16,377 bases of DNA, from the NCBI GenBank assembly GCA_031272005.1, contig JAISUQ010000009.1:1-16377 (forward strand). The letters are read 5' to 3'. Origin of the DNA: Coriobacteriales bacterium. GTDB taxonomy: Bacteria > Actinomycetota > Coriobacteriia > Coriobacteriales > UBA8131. Positions 1-6,350 of this stretch are shown here, in pieces. Position numbers and translations under genes: made by a program. Each line of letters begins with the position of its first letter. The stretch's first letter is position 1. The notes beneath the pieces were generated by a model, which saw nothing but the letters and a program-made list of their open reading frames with translations, had not been told where the DNA came from and did no database searches.

Positions 1-324
1 AAGGAGCAGGTCTTTGGCGAGAAGCTGGCTTCGCTGCTCAAATGGGGCGTGGCGTCTACCAGGTTTAAGGACATCCACGACTTGTACTACCTCGGGCACC
101 GGCCGGACTTCGACAGGCAGCGTTTGGAGGAATACCTGGGCAAATGGGTTTATGGCAGCTCTGCTACCTGGCTGCCCATGACAGATGGCTCCGGTATCGG
201 TGAGGCTCTGGTTGCAATCCTTAACGATGGCATCTACCGGCGTGGGTTTGCTTCGTCTAAGGATAAGTGGCTCGATGTTGATGACGACGAGGCAATAGGC
301 TGGCTGATTGGCTACTTTTCGTGA
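1..324 (+). CDS. AbiEii/AbiGii-family nucleotidyltransferase toxin, C-terminal part (5' end outside window)
   Basis: The reading frame is open from base 1 to the TGA at 322-324, giving the last 107 residues; the start lies upstream of the window. The segment beginning EKLASLLKWG and continuing into STRFKDIHDLYYL fits the helical core of the AbiEii/AbiGii nucleotidyltransferases, where an EK(L) stretch is followed by a conserved T-R-x-K-D-x-x-D-x-Y motif. Known members are toxins of type IV toxin-antitoxin and abortive phage-infection systems that transfer nucleotides to RNA targets. The N-terminal catalytic G-S and D-x-D motifs and any antitoxin gene would lie upstream, so neither activity nor pairing can be judged here. 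The fragment is followed at once by a broken YjbQ-like remnant, which suggests a rearranged accessory region. The family call rests on motif recognition only. The GTG at 49 is internal to the domain and should not be taken as the start. Confidence 0.72.
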   Translation, partial: KEQVFGEKLASLLKWGVASTRFKDIHDLYYLGHRPDFDRQRLEEYLGKWVYGSSATWLPMTDGSGIGEALVAILNDGIYRRGFASSKDKWLDVDDDEAIGWLIGYFS

Positions 325-336
325 CTAGGCTGCCAA

Positions 337-474
337 ATGACAGTGATGGGCAGGGAAGTGGTGGTCGCTATAACCGGCGGCAGGCTGGACTTCGGCCCCT
401 GGGAGCAGATATTCTACGGCGAGTTCGACGGCAGACGCGACAAACGGGTGCTGGTCAAGATTATCGGGGAGTGA
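337..474 (+). pseudogene. C-terminal remnant of a YjbQ/UPF0047-family gene
   Basis: An open stretch of 45 codons ends at the TGA at 472-474. It contains G-R-L-D-F-G-P-W-E-Q followed by an E-F-D-G-R-R segment and a final V-K-I-I-G-E. This matches the conserved C-terminus of the YjbQ (UPF0047) family, where the pattern is G-x-L-x-x-G-x-W-Q, E-x-D-G-P-R and a final hydrophobic strand. Members are about 130-140 residues long, so only about a third remains. The upstream part, with the conserved histidine and asparagine motifs, is absent because the frame runs into the stop of the preceding toxin gene 12 bases before. YjbQ proteins have been linked to thiamine phosphate synthase activity. I read this as a deletion or insertion scar, not a functional gene. 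The ATG at 337 is simply the first in-frame start. Confidence 0.7.
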
Positions 475-595
475 GGGGTGTTAAACCAGCTTTCGTGCTG
501 GAATGGCACGCGCAGGAAGGGCAGTCGTTGTTGCCGGGCTCCCGATGTAGTAGTCTTGATAAGCTAGTAATAGCAGTGTCAGATACAGGGATGGA

Positions 596-1276
596 TTGAA
601 CAACATGAGAAACATTACCGCCGTCGAGGTGTCGCCGCAGGACACCGCTGCTATTGAGCGCCTGGCGCAGTTGGCCGGCCAAATCTGGCATCAGCATTTC
701 CCGCAGATCATCGGCGAGGCGCAGACCAGCTACATGGTTGGGCTGTTTCAGTCCTTTGAGGCTATCCGGGCCCAGCTTGCCAGCGGCTATCGCTACTTCT
801 TCCTTATGGAGAAACCTGAAGATGGTTCTCAGCCAGCGACTATAACGCCCGGCGCAACGAATAATGCTGCCGATCCTGCAGGTGACACGGATGCCGGCCT
901 GCCGTCACCAGCAACCGGCGAGCTGGCCATTACCCAGGACGAATGTCGCTTAAGTGCAGCGTCGGATATAAGCCGGCTGCCGCTGCTGGGCTACTTCGGC
1001 ATCCAGCTGCGCACGGACACAGACGAGCTGCACTTGAGCAAACTCTATGTGAGCCTTGAGTCGCGCGGCACAGGTGCCGGCAGCTTTGCCATCCAGACCT
1101 GCCGAGAACTGGCGCGCGCTGCCGGGCTTTCCCGTGTCACTTTGACCTGCAACAAGTACAACACCAACACCCTGGCTTTCTATAAACAGCGCGGTTTTAC
1201 AATCACCGATGACGTAGTCACCGACATCGGCAACGGCTACGTGATGGATGACTATATAATGGAGCTGGCAGTCTGA
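596..1276 (+). CDS. GNAT-family N-acetyltransferase with a long internal insert
   Basis: The protein has the GNAT layout. An N-terminal part runs from about residue 5 to 71 and includes Q-I-W-H-Q-H-F-P-Q-I-I and Y-M-V-G-L-F-Q, typical of a small acetyltransferase subgroup common in Firmicutes and Actinomycetota. The acetyl-CoA pyrophosphate loop S-R-G-T-G-A-G-S lies near residues 156-163, and the C-terminal N-x-x-T-L-A-F-Y-K-Q-R-G-F motif near 189-201. Such enzymes acetylate amines of small molecules or protein N-termini; the substrate is unknown. Between about residues 72 and 129 there is a stretch rich in Ala, Thr, Pro, Asp and Gly that relatives usually lack. It sits between two core strands, so it is probably a surface loop. 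The start is TTG at 596, about five bases after AGGG at 587-590; an in-frame ATG at 605 is a good alternative with poorer spacing. It stands alone on the strand, 121 bases after the YjbQ remnant. Confidence 0.85.
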   Translation: MNNMRNITAVEVSPQDTAAIERLAQLAGQIWHQHFPQIIGEAQTSYMVGLFQSFEAIRAQLASGYRYFFLMEKPEDGSQPATITPGATNNAADPAGDTDAGLPSPATGELAITQDECRLSAASDISRLPLLGYFGIQLRTDTDELHLSKLYVSLESRGTGAGSFAIQTCRELARAAGLSRVTLTCNKYNTNTLAFYKQRGFTITDDVVTDIGNGYVMDDYIMELAV

Positions 1277-1400
1277 CTGCTGATGAGCGCAGCTTGACGG
1301 GCCAGAGCACAGCGGGGATTTCCTGTCTGTGCCGATGGAAAAAGCGACACAGCCAAACCGAAGGGATAGATGTTCCCGGCTTGAGAGGAGTACGGTGCAG

Positions 1401-2102
1401 ATGAGTAAGCTGGATGAGCTGCTGTGTGAACTGCTGCAGGAGGCTGGCGCCGTGCTGGTGGGCTTTGGCGATCTGCACGAAGTCCCGTCCGAGGACCGTC
1501 TTGGGCTGCCGTTTGGCGTCAGCGTCGCAATAGCTTACGAGCCAGATACCATACTTGGTATCGCCGATGGCCCAACCCAGCGCTATTGGCAACAGTACAG
1601 CGAGCTCAATGAGCGGCTGGATGCCATGGTTATCCAGGCTGCCGAATGGTTGCAAGACCAGGGCTATCAAGCCGTACCGCAGACCCGCGACTACGTTGGC
1701 GACTTCTCCAAGACCCTGCGCTCCAAACTGCCGCACAAGACTGTGGCCACTCGTGCCGGCCTGGGTTGGATAGGCAAATGTGCCTTGTTGATCACACCGG
1801 AGTATGGCTCAATGATCCGCCTGTCGTCTCTGCTCACCGATGCGCCGCTGGCACCAGCCGCGCCAATCAATACCAGCCGCTGCGGCAGCTGCACATCCTG
1901 CGCCGACAACTGTCCGGCCAAGGCCGTCAGCGGAGAGGTCTGGCAACTCGGGTTGCCGCGCGATGAGTTCTGGGATGCCCGAGCCTGCGACTCCTTTGCC
2001 CGCCAACTGGCCGCCGAACGCCTGGGCGCCCCCTATGCCCTCTGCGGCAAATGCATCGCAGTCTGCCCCCACACCCAGGCCCATATCAAACGCTGCAGCT
2101 AG
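1401..2102 (+). CDS. QueG-like 4Fe-4S double-cluster protein
   Basis: This 233-residue protein resembles a shortened epoxyqueuosine reductase. The segment A-T-R-A-G-L-G-W-I-G-K, near residues 116-126, followed by P-E-Y-G-S and a hydrophobic stretch, matches the region joining the cobalamin-binding part to the ferredoxin part in QueG. Eight cysteines are placed as two 4Fe-4S clusters: C161, C164, C167 and C171 in one motif, then C196, C215, C218 and C222. QueG itself is longer, usually over 300 residues, and carries C-terminal HEAT-like repeats in many species; those are missing here. The protein is therefore more likely one of the stand-alone double-cluster QueG relatives found in anaerobes, whose function is unknown. 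The start is ATG 1401 because GAGAGGAG lies at 1383-1390; a GTG at 1395 is possible. A bulged stem follows the stop. It may be cytoplasmic electron transfer or a cobalamin enzyme, but this is inference. Confidence 0.82.
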   Translation: MSKLDELLCELLQEAGAVLVGFGDLHEVPSEDRLGLPFGVSVAIAYEPDTILGIADGPTQRYWQQYSELNERLDAMVIQAAEWLQDQGYQAVPQTRDYVGDFSKTLRSKLPHKTVATRAGLGWIGKCALLITPEYGSMIRLSSLLTDAPLAPAAPINTSRCGSCTSCADNCPAKAVSGEVWQLGLPRDEFWDARACDSFARQLAAERLGAPYALCGKCIAVCPHTQAHIKRCS

Positions 2103-2114
2103 GATGATAGGCCT

Positions 2115-2144
2115 GGCTGGATTCTAGCTGGTTGAATGCCAGCC
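2115..2144 (+). terminator. Possible terminator-like stem-loop after the QueG-like gene
   Basis: GGCTGGATTC at 2115-2124 pairs with GAATGCCAGCC at 2134-2144, a 10-bp stem with one bulged G and a 9-base loop. It begins 12 bases after the stop of the iron-sulfur protein gene. No U-tract follows directly, so it is either a weak or factor-dependent terminator or a 3'-end stabilising hairpin. Confidence 0.4.
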
Positions 2145-2217
2145 GAAGTGCAACGGCTTTCTACTATTGACTATCTCGACAGGCAGGCTTTCATTGGTGT
2201 CTAATACGCGATAAGGC

Positions 2218-2236
2218 ATGGCCGCACATGGCCGCA
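2218..2236. repeat. Tandem direct repeat ATGGCCGCA x2
   Basis: ATGGCCGCA occurs at 2218-2226 and again at 2228-2236 with a period of 10 bases, about one helical turn. It ends 30 bases upstream of the extended -10 element of the DUF3791/DUF3990 cassette, around the -43 to -61 region, where an activator or autoregulator could bind. A regulatory role is inferred only from this position. Confidence 0.4.
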
Positions 2237-2263
2237 TAATCGAATGCGCCAATGCCTGCTACC

Positions 2264-2272
2264 TGCTATAAT
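2264..2272 (+). promoter_or_regulatory. Extended -10 promoter of the DUF3791/DUF3990 cassette
   Basis: TGCTATAAT is an exact match to the sigma-70-type extended -10 consensus (TG, one base, TATAAT). There is no good -35 hexamer at 16-18 bases upstream, which is usual for extended -10 promoters. The predicted transcript start is near 2279, leaving a leader of about 35 bases before the ATG at 2315. Confidence 0.62.
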
Positions 2273-2314
2273 TGGTCTGACAGTGTAAACAAACGACCAA
2301 AGGTACAATTAGTT

Positions 2315-2530
2315 ATGGCCACAGATAAAGACAAGGCGCTCTACTTTGCCAACCTGATTAGTGATATCAGGACGCGCTTTGGGCTGAGCAATCAAGAGTT
2401 GATGCCACTGGTTGCCAACGGCTCTCTGGTCGAGTATGTTCTTGACGGCTACGAATACTACCATATGTATCCCGATGATCTGGCCGTTGAGGATGTGGTC
2501 AGACATTTTCAACTGATAAAGATTCAATAA
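2315..2530 (+). CDS. DUF3791 domain protein, first gene of a DUF3990 cassette
   Basis: This 71-residue protein matches the small DUF3791 family: an amphipathic helix, then F-G-L-S-N-Q-E-L, a short helix, and the typical V-E-Y-V-L-D-G-Y-E-Y-Y-H block followed by V-E-D-V-V-R-H-F. Members are normally about 65-80 residues and sit directly upstream of DUF3990 genes, often many times per genome in gut anaerobes. The biochemical role is not established; as the small upstream partner of an ADP-ribosyltransferase-like protein it could be an antitoxin or immunity factor. That is inference. The start is ATG 2315 because it gives the usual family length and follows AAAGG at about 2299-2303; an upstream in-frame ATG at 2252 precedes the promoter and was rejected. 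The next gene begins 4 bases after the stop, so the two are almost certainly co-transcribed. Confidence 0.78.
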   Translation: MATDKDKALYFANLISDIRTRFGLSNQELMPLVANGSLVEYVLDGYEYYHMYPDDLAVEDVVRHFQLIKIQ

Positions 2531-2534
2531 GACT

Positions 2535-3119
2535 GTGTATTACGCTATTCTGGATAATCCACTTTACCATGGGTCGTATTGCTCGGTGCAGAAACCTGAT
2601 GTGTCACTAGGCCAGGCTAACAAGGATTTTGGGCAGGGATTCTATACCACTACGTCACGCAGGCAAGCTGAGGATTGGGCGCGCGTTTCGACTTTCATCC
2701 GAAACAGGGAGTTCAAGGCCAAAAGGTATATCCCTACAGTTAGCATCTACAAACCATTGGGAAACAGTCACGGCCTGAATGTCCACCAGTTTTCTGACAG
2801 TCCCACAGTGGAATGGTTGGATTTCATCATAGCAAACCGCTATCCAGATGCTTATTATCCGTTCACTACACCATTGAAGAATACTGCAGACAAGCTTGAC
2901 GTCATTATTGGCCCTATCGCCAACAATAACATCAATCAAATTATCCGCTCTTATCTATCATTGGTTGAAGATGGCATTAACGATATAGAACGCTTTCATG
3001 CACAGCGGAATGTCACGATGCTGGACTTGCGCGACAGCAAACTTGTGAACCAGGTGTTCTTCCGTACCGGTAAAGCGGTTGACATGCTGCAGTTTGAGGG
3101 AAGTGTACATTGTGGATGA
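2535..3119 (+). CDS. DUF3990 protein, predicted ADP-ribosyltransferase-like enzyme
   Basis: This 194-residue protein has the DUF3990 hallmarks: L-Y-H-G-S at residues 10-14, D-F-G-Q-G-F-Y-T-T at 31-39 followed by an R-Q-A-E-D-W-A helix, a central D-V-I-I-G-P-I-A near 122-129, and a C-terminal N-Q-V-F-F-R-T-G-K-A block near 172-181. The spacing of the His, the Tyr and the late Gln/Glu-type position resembles the H-Y-E/Q arrangement of ADP-ribosyltransferase folds, so H12, Y37 and Q173 are the predicted active-site positions. Whether it is catalytic, and on what target, is not known. The start is GTG 2535, because the conserved N-terminal strand begins at residue 2. Spacing to the DUF3791 gene is 4 bases, and its stop overlaps the GTG start of the third gene. 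Composition is clearly AT-richer than the neighbours: hand counting 2821-2940 gives 47 G+C in 120, which suggests acquisition by transfer. Confidence 0.8.
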   Translation: MYYAILDNPLYHGSYCSVQKPDVSLGQANKDFGQGFYTTTSRRQAEDWARVSTFIRNREFKAKRYIPTVSIYKPLGNSHGLNVHQFSDSPTVEWLDFIIANRYPDAYYPFTTPLKNTADKLDVIIGPIANNNINQIIRSYLSLVEDGINDIERFHAQRNVTMLDLRDSKLVNQVFFRTGKAVDMLQFEGSVHCG

Positions 3120-3399
3120 AAACGAGCGCCTGAAAAACGAGCGCCGCACTTTTCTGGAAGAAACCAACAACGAGTTGTTTGCCAGGCATGTTGTCAGATT
3201 AGCGCACGACAGTGGCATGAGCTTGGAGCAGTCTATCCAGGCAGCATTCCAAACTGAGCTCTGGCAGAACATATTGAATCTTGTTGACCCATACTGGTAT
3301 CTGGACAGCGAGACGATCTACCGCCTGACCGTTGATGAGCTACAGGATTTGGGTATTGTCGCAGTTCCAATTCCGAGCACCAACCCTGCTGAGGTTTAG
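3112..3399 (+). CDS. Small helical protein, third gene of the DUF3990 cassette
   Basis: I do not recognise this 95-residue protein. It is charged at the N-terminus (D-E-N-E-R-L-K-N-E-R-R) and is predicted to be largely helical, with no signal peptide or membrane segment. A helix running A-R-H-V-V-R-L-A-H is followed by W-Q-N-I-L-N-L-V and a Y-W-Y-L-D-S-E-T segment. The start is GTG 3112: GAGGGAAG at 3095-3102 is 9 bases upstream and the coding region overlaps the last 8 bases of the DUF3990 gene. That overlap implies translational coupling and a joint function. A small co-encoded helical protein next to an ADP-ribosyltransferase-like gene could be a regulator, antidote or targeting subunit. 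It may belong to the unnamed third genes often seen beside DUF3990, but this was not checked. Confidence 0.7.
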   Translation: MDENERLKNERRTFLEETNNELFARHVVRLAHDSGMSLEQSIQAAFQTELWQNILNLVDPYWYLDSETIYRLTVDELQDLGIVAVPIPSTNPAEV

Positions 3400-3465
3400 G
3401 CATTTTTTCGGAGAAAAGCCGACCTGCGTTGGGGCTAGTTGGGGCGACGACGCAGCAGCTTGAGG
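3399..3465. other. Convergent 3' region with two weak hairpins
   Basis: This is the gap between the end of the cassette and the end of the esterase gene on the other strand. GGC-A-TTTT at about 3399-3406 can pair with AAAAGCC at 3414-3420. TGCGTTG at 3425-3431 pairs with CGACGCA at 3448-3454, including one G-T pair, around a loop that contains the direct repeat GTTGGGGC at 3428-3435 and 3438-3445. Either stem could end transcription from both sides, but neither has a clean U-tract. Confidence 0.3.
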
Positions 3466-4287
3466 TTAGGTGACAGGGGCTGTCCATTGGGCTTTCTTTT
3501 GGGTGGCGTAGTCGTCGTTCTCGATGAAGGCGATGAACTCGACCAGGCTGCGATCCCAGAAGTACCATTCGTGGGCGCCTTCCCATTCCAGATAGCGGTA
3601 GTCGATGGGCAACCCCTTGGCATGTGCGGCCAGGCGCCGGTTCTGTGCCAGAATGTCGTATGGTTCGATGTCCTGGAGTCCGCAGGTGGCCAGAACCCGT
3701 GGTTGCTTGGCTGTTGGCAAGGCTGCCGCCTGTTCCAACAGCCAGAAGGTGTCGGCTTGCGGCAACACCTCCCGTTTGGGTCCTAAGACCGGAACCAGAA
3801 AATCATTCGGCTGATTTAGCGCAGCTGCAGCCTCGGCCAATGCAGCGATGTCTACCGCTCCGGAAAACGAGCCGATGCAACGATAGCGATCCGGGTTGGC
3901 CAGCCCGATTCGCAGGGCGCCATAGCCACCCATGGAATTGCCGGCAATGTGATTGATAGCTGCGTCGGAGGGAATCCTGAAAATCCGGTTCAGCTGTTCG
4001 GGCAGGTATTTGGTGAGGATGGAGAAAAACGGCGCGCCATAGTACATATCATTGTAGAAGGAGTTCTGGGCCTCCGGGATGACCAGGATGTAGCCCTTAT
4101 CCGAGGCATAGCGATAGGCGGCGGTCAGGTGGGGCCACTCCAGGCTGCTGTTGGACAATCCATGCAGCAGTGTAATCACTCCGCGAACGTTGTCCCCAAC
4201 TTCCGGCAAATCCGTTGGAAAGAACAACTCGACCCGGATAGCCCGTTCAGCCTGTTGGATATAGACCTTTGCTGTGGCGTACGCCAT
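3466..4287 (-). CDS. Tributyrin-esterase-like alpha/beta hydrolase
   Basis: This 273-residue protein belongs to the putative esterase group (esterase D / EstA-like alpha/beta hydrolases), which cleave short-chain acyl esters. The nucleophile elbow G-N-S-M-G-G-Y-G-A places the catalytic serine at 118. H-G-L-S near residues 42-45 forms the oxyanion side. Asp206 in G-L-Q-D-I-E-P-Y-D and His239 in G-A-H-E-W-Y-F-W complete a likely triad. P-E-A-Q-N-S-F-Y-N-D near 71-80 is typical of the EstA type. There is no signal peptide, so it should act in the cytoplasm. GGGAG lies 7 bases before the ATG. The gene starts 43 bases after the last ABC-transporter ATPase gene on the same strand and may be the final gene of that operon. 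The 43-base gap shows no convincing separate promoter. An S-formylglutathione hydrolase role is less likely than a general carboxylesterase role. Confidence 0.85.
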   Translation of the reverse strand: MAYATAKVYIQQAERAIRVELFFPTDLPEVGDNVRGVITLLHGLSNSSLEWPHLTAAYRYASDKGYILVIPEAQNSFYNDMYYGAPFFSILTKYLPEQLNRIFRIPSDAAINHIAGNSMGGYGALRIGLANPDRYRCIGSFSGAVDIAALAEAAAALNQPNDFLVPVLGPKREVLPQADTFWLLEQAAALPTAKQPRVLATCGLQDIEPYDILAQNRRLAAHAKGLPIDYRYLEWEGAHEWYFWDRSLVEFIAFIENDDYATQKKAQWTAPVT

Positions 4288-4330
4288 GGTTTTCTCCCTT
4301 CATCGGTTCTAATGGCGTTCATACTTGCGT

Positions 4331-5326
4331 TCAGGCCAGATGACAGCGTATCAGATGGGCTGGCTCTTTGGGTTTGGCCACATTGCGCAGCTCTGGTGCC
4401 TGTTCCGTGCAGAGCCGGATGCAGCGAGAGCAACGCGAGGCCCAGGCGCAGCCCACTTTAGCATAAGGCGCGGTGCACGATTCGGCCTCTGGCGGCAGTT
4501 CGCCGTCTACCCGATTGTGGATGCTGGGAGTCGCTGCCAGCAGATTCAGGGTATAAGGGTGCAATGGATGATCATACAGCCCTGCAGCAGTGCTTTGCTC
4601 GATAATGCGGCCGTCGAGCATCACCGCAATGCGGTCGCAGAGATAATAGACCACATCCAGATTATGGGAGATGAACAGCATCGACAACCCCAATTCACTG
4701 TGCAATGACCCAAAGAGATTGAGAATCTGCGCCGCTACGCTGACATCCAGGGCGCTGGTGGCTTCATCGGCAATAATCAGCCGCGGGGAGAGAACCAGCG
4801 CGCACCCGATGCAGACCCGCTGTTTCTGACCGCCGGAGAGCTCAGTGACACGGCGATGCCGCAGGTTGGTATCCAGGCCAATGAGCTCCAGCACCTCCAG
4901 GACGCGCTTCTCGCGTTGCAGGCGCGGCCAACCATGGATGCGCAGAGGCTCTTCCAAAAGCCAACCGACTTTCTTGGCGGGGTTCAGGGCGCTGGCAGGG
5001 TTTTGGAAGACCGCCTGGATCTTGCTGGCCCGCTGCAGTCGCTGACGTACATCGAAGCACTGCCCGTCGAGCAGGATTTGCCCTTGGACGTTAATCAGGC
5101 CGAGCATGGCTCGCCCCAACGTCGTCTTGCCGCAGCCACTTTCGCCAACCAGGCCAAACATTTCGCCCTCGGCTATGCTCAGATTCACGCTATCCAGCAC
5201 TTTGCGCTGTGCCTTGGCGCCAAACAGCCACTTAGCAGGCAGGTCATAGCTGTTGGAGACGTCGATGGCCTGTAACACGGGGATATCGTCGCCAAAATAC
5301 GCCTGCTCCTTGTCAGATGCGCACAT
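4331..5326 (-). CDS. Peptide-type ABC importer ATPase (DppF/OppF-like)
   Basis: This 331-residue cytoplasmic ATPase powers the importer together with the upstream ATPase. It has Walker A G-E-S-G-C-G-K-T-T, the Q-loop within V-F-Q-N-P-A-S-A-L-N-P, the ABC signature L-S-G-G-Q-K-Q-R-V, Walker B L-I-I-A-D-E-A-T-S-A-L-D and the switch histidine in F-I-S-H-N-L-D-V. The C-terminal region has the cysteine-rich V-G-C-A-W-A-S-R-C segment typical of the oligopeptide/dipeptide/nickel importer ATPases. Its ATG overlaps the 3' end of the preceding ATPase gene by 14 bases, so translation is coupled; the Shine-Dalgarno is weak (GATGGA). In this subfamily the second ATPase carries the DppF/OppF/NikE role. The substrate cannot be told from the sequence. 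Confidence 0.92.
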   Translation of the reverse strand: MCASDKEQAYFGDDIPVLQAIDVSNSYDLPAKWLFGAKAQRKVLDSVNLSIAEGEMFGLVGESGCGKTTLGRAMLGLINVQGQILLDGQCFDVRQRLQRASKIQAVFQNPASALNPAKKVGWLLEEPLRIHGWPRLQREKRVLEVLELIGLDTNLRHRRVTELSGGQKQRVCIGCALVLSPRLIIADEATSALDVSVAAQILNLFGSLHSELGLSMLFISHNLDVVYYLCDRIAVMLDGRIIEQSTAAGLYDHPLHPYTLNLLAATPSIHNRVDGELPPEAESCTAPYAKVGCAWASRCSRCIRLCTEQAPELRNVAKPKEPAHLIRCHLA

Positions 5327-6317
5327 ATTCCATCTCGCTTTCTGGATCGGCTAAGAAGCAGTCAACACTGTGGAACTCGCTTAAAGCCAATTGCTGGGGG
5401 GTTTCGCTGAAGCAGCGACCCTGGGCGACCGGGCAGCGGGGGGCAAAGGCGCAGCCGACCTTCTCCGCATCCAGGGTGGGAACCTTGCCAGGGATGTTTG
5501 CCAGTGGTTGGCCCTTGGATTTACGGTTGGGTATCGAGCCAATCAAGCCCTTGGTGTATTCGTGTACCGGATGCCAGAAGACATTGCCAACAGTGCCGCG
5601 CTCCACCAGCCTGCCAGCATACATCACCAGTACCTGGTCGCAAAGCTGGTTGATGACGCCGAGGTCGTGGGAGATGAAGAGAATGGTAGTGCCCAAGGTC
5701 TGGTTGATGTGGCGCAACAGCCGCAGAATCTGAGCCTGGGTGGTGACATCCAGGGCGGTTGTAGGCTCGTCGGCAATCAGCAGTTTGGGCTGGCAGATGA
5801 CAGCCATGGCAATCATCACCCGTTGCAGCATGCCACCGGAGAGCTGGTGCGGATAAGCCCTGAGCAGATCCTCCGGCATCGGCAGTCCAACCTGGCCCAT
5901 GGCTTCAACGGCCCGCTCTCGTGCCAGACGTCTGTCTGTCATGCCATGCAACAGCAGCGCTTCGACTATCTGGTTGCCGATGCGCAACAGGGGGTTGAAC
6001 GAGGTCATCGGTTCCTGGAAGATTATCGAGAGCTCGCTGCCGCGCAGGGCATTGAACTCGCGCTCGGGCAGCCTGTCCAGGCGTTCATTGTTGAAGATGA
6101 TTGCCCCTTCCAGAATCTGGATACCGGCTGGCAACAATCCCAGCAAAGACAGGGCGGTAAGGCTTTTGCCACAGCCGCTTTCGCCCACGATACCTAAGAC
6201 CTCACCGGGCTGGATGGCGAAGCTGACATCGTCGACAGCGCGGATTTCTCCAGCAGGCAGGCGGATGCCAATCGAAAGGTTTTCTACCCTGAGTATCGGT
6301 GCTATGGCTGTAGTCAT
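5313..6317 (-). CDS. Peptide-type ABC importer ATPase (DppD/OppD-like)
   Basis: This is the first of the paired ATPases of the importer, 334 residues from the chosen start. It shows Walker A G-E-S-G-C-G-K-S near residues 45-52, the Q-loop F-Q-E-P-M-T-S-F-N-P, the signature L-S-G-G-M-L-Q-R-V, Walker B L-L-I-A-D-E-P-T-T-A-L-D and F-I-S-H-D-L-G-V. The C-terminal oligopeptide-type extension contains C-A-F-A-P-R-C-P. The ATG at 6317 was chosen because GTGGAGG lies about 11 bases upstream; an in-frame GTG at 6335 would add six residues but coincides with the Shine-Dalgarno region. The gap to the permease gene is 33 bases, and the next gene overlaps its end. The DppD/OppD call follows from its position before a DppF-like gene. 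Confidence 0.91.
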   Translation of the reverse strand: MTTAIAPILRVENLSIGIRLPAGEIRAVDDVSFAIQPGEVLGIVGESGCGKSLTALSLLGLLPAGIQILEGAIIFNNERLDRLPEREFNALRGSELSIIFQEPMTSFNPLLRIGNQIVEALLLHGMTDRRLARERAVEAMGQVGLPMPEDLLRAYPHQLSGGMLQRVMIAMAVICQPKLLIADEPTTALDVTTQAQILRLLRHINQTLGTTILFISHDLGVINQLCDQVLVMYAGRLVERGTVGNVFWHPVHEYTKGLIGSIPNRKSKGQPLANIPGKVPTLDAEKVGCAFAPRCPVAQGRCFSETPQQLALSEFHSVDCFLADPESEMEYVRI

Positions 6318-6350
6318 GTCTGGCCCGGCCTCCACTTCATGCGCAAGCGT

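Noticed and set aside
337..474. Intact small thiamine-pathway gene
   Set aside because: Only the last third of the YjbQ family is present and the active-site part is missing.
556..584. TTGATA / TCAGAT promoter for the GNAT gene
   Set aside because: The -10 has only three of six matches and no supporting elements.
1218..1736. 172-codon minus-strand frame
   Set aside because: It is antisense to the GNAT and QueG-like genes, whose motifs are clear, and its protein shows no domain.
5391..6197. 268-codon plus-strand frame
   Set aside because: It is antisense to an ABC ATPase with all catalytic motifs; a common shadow in G+C-rich coding DNA.
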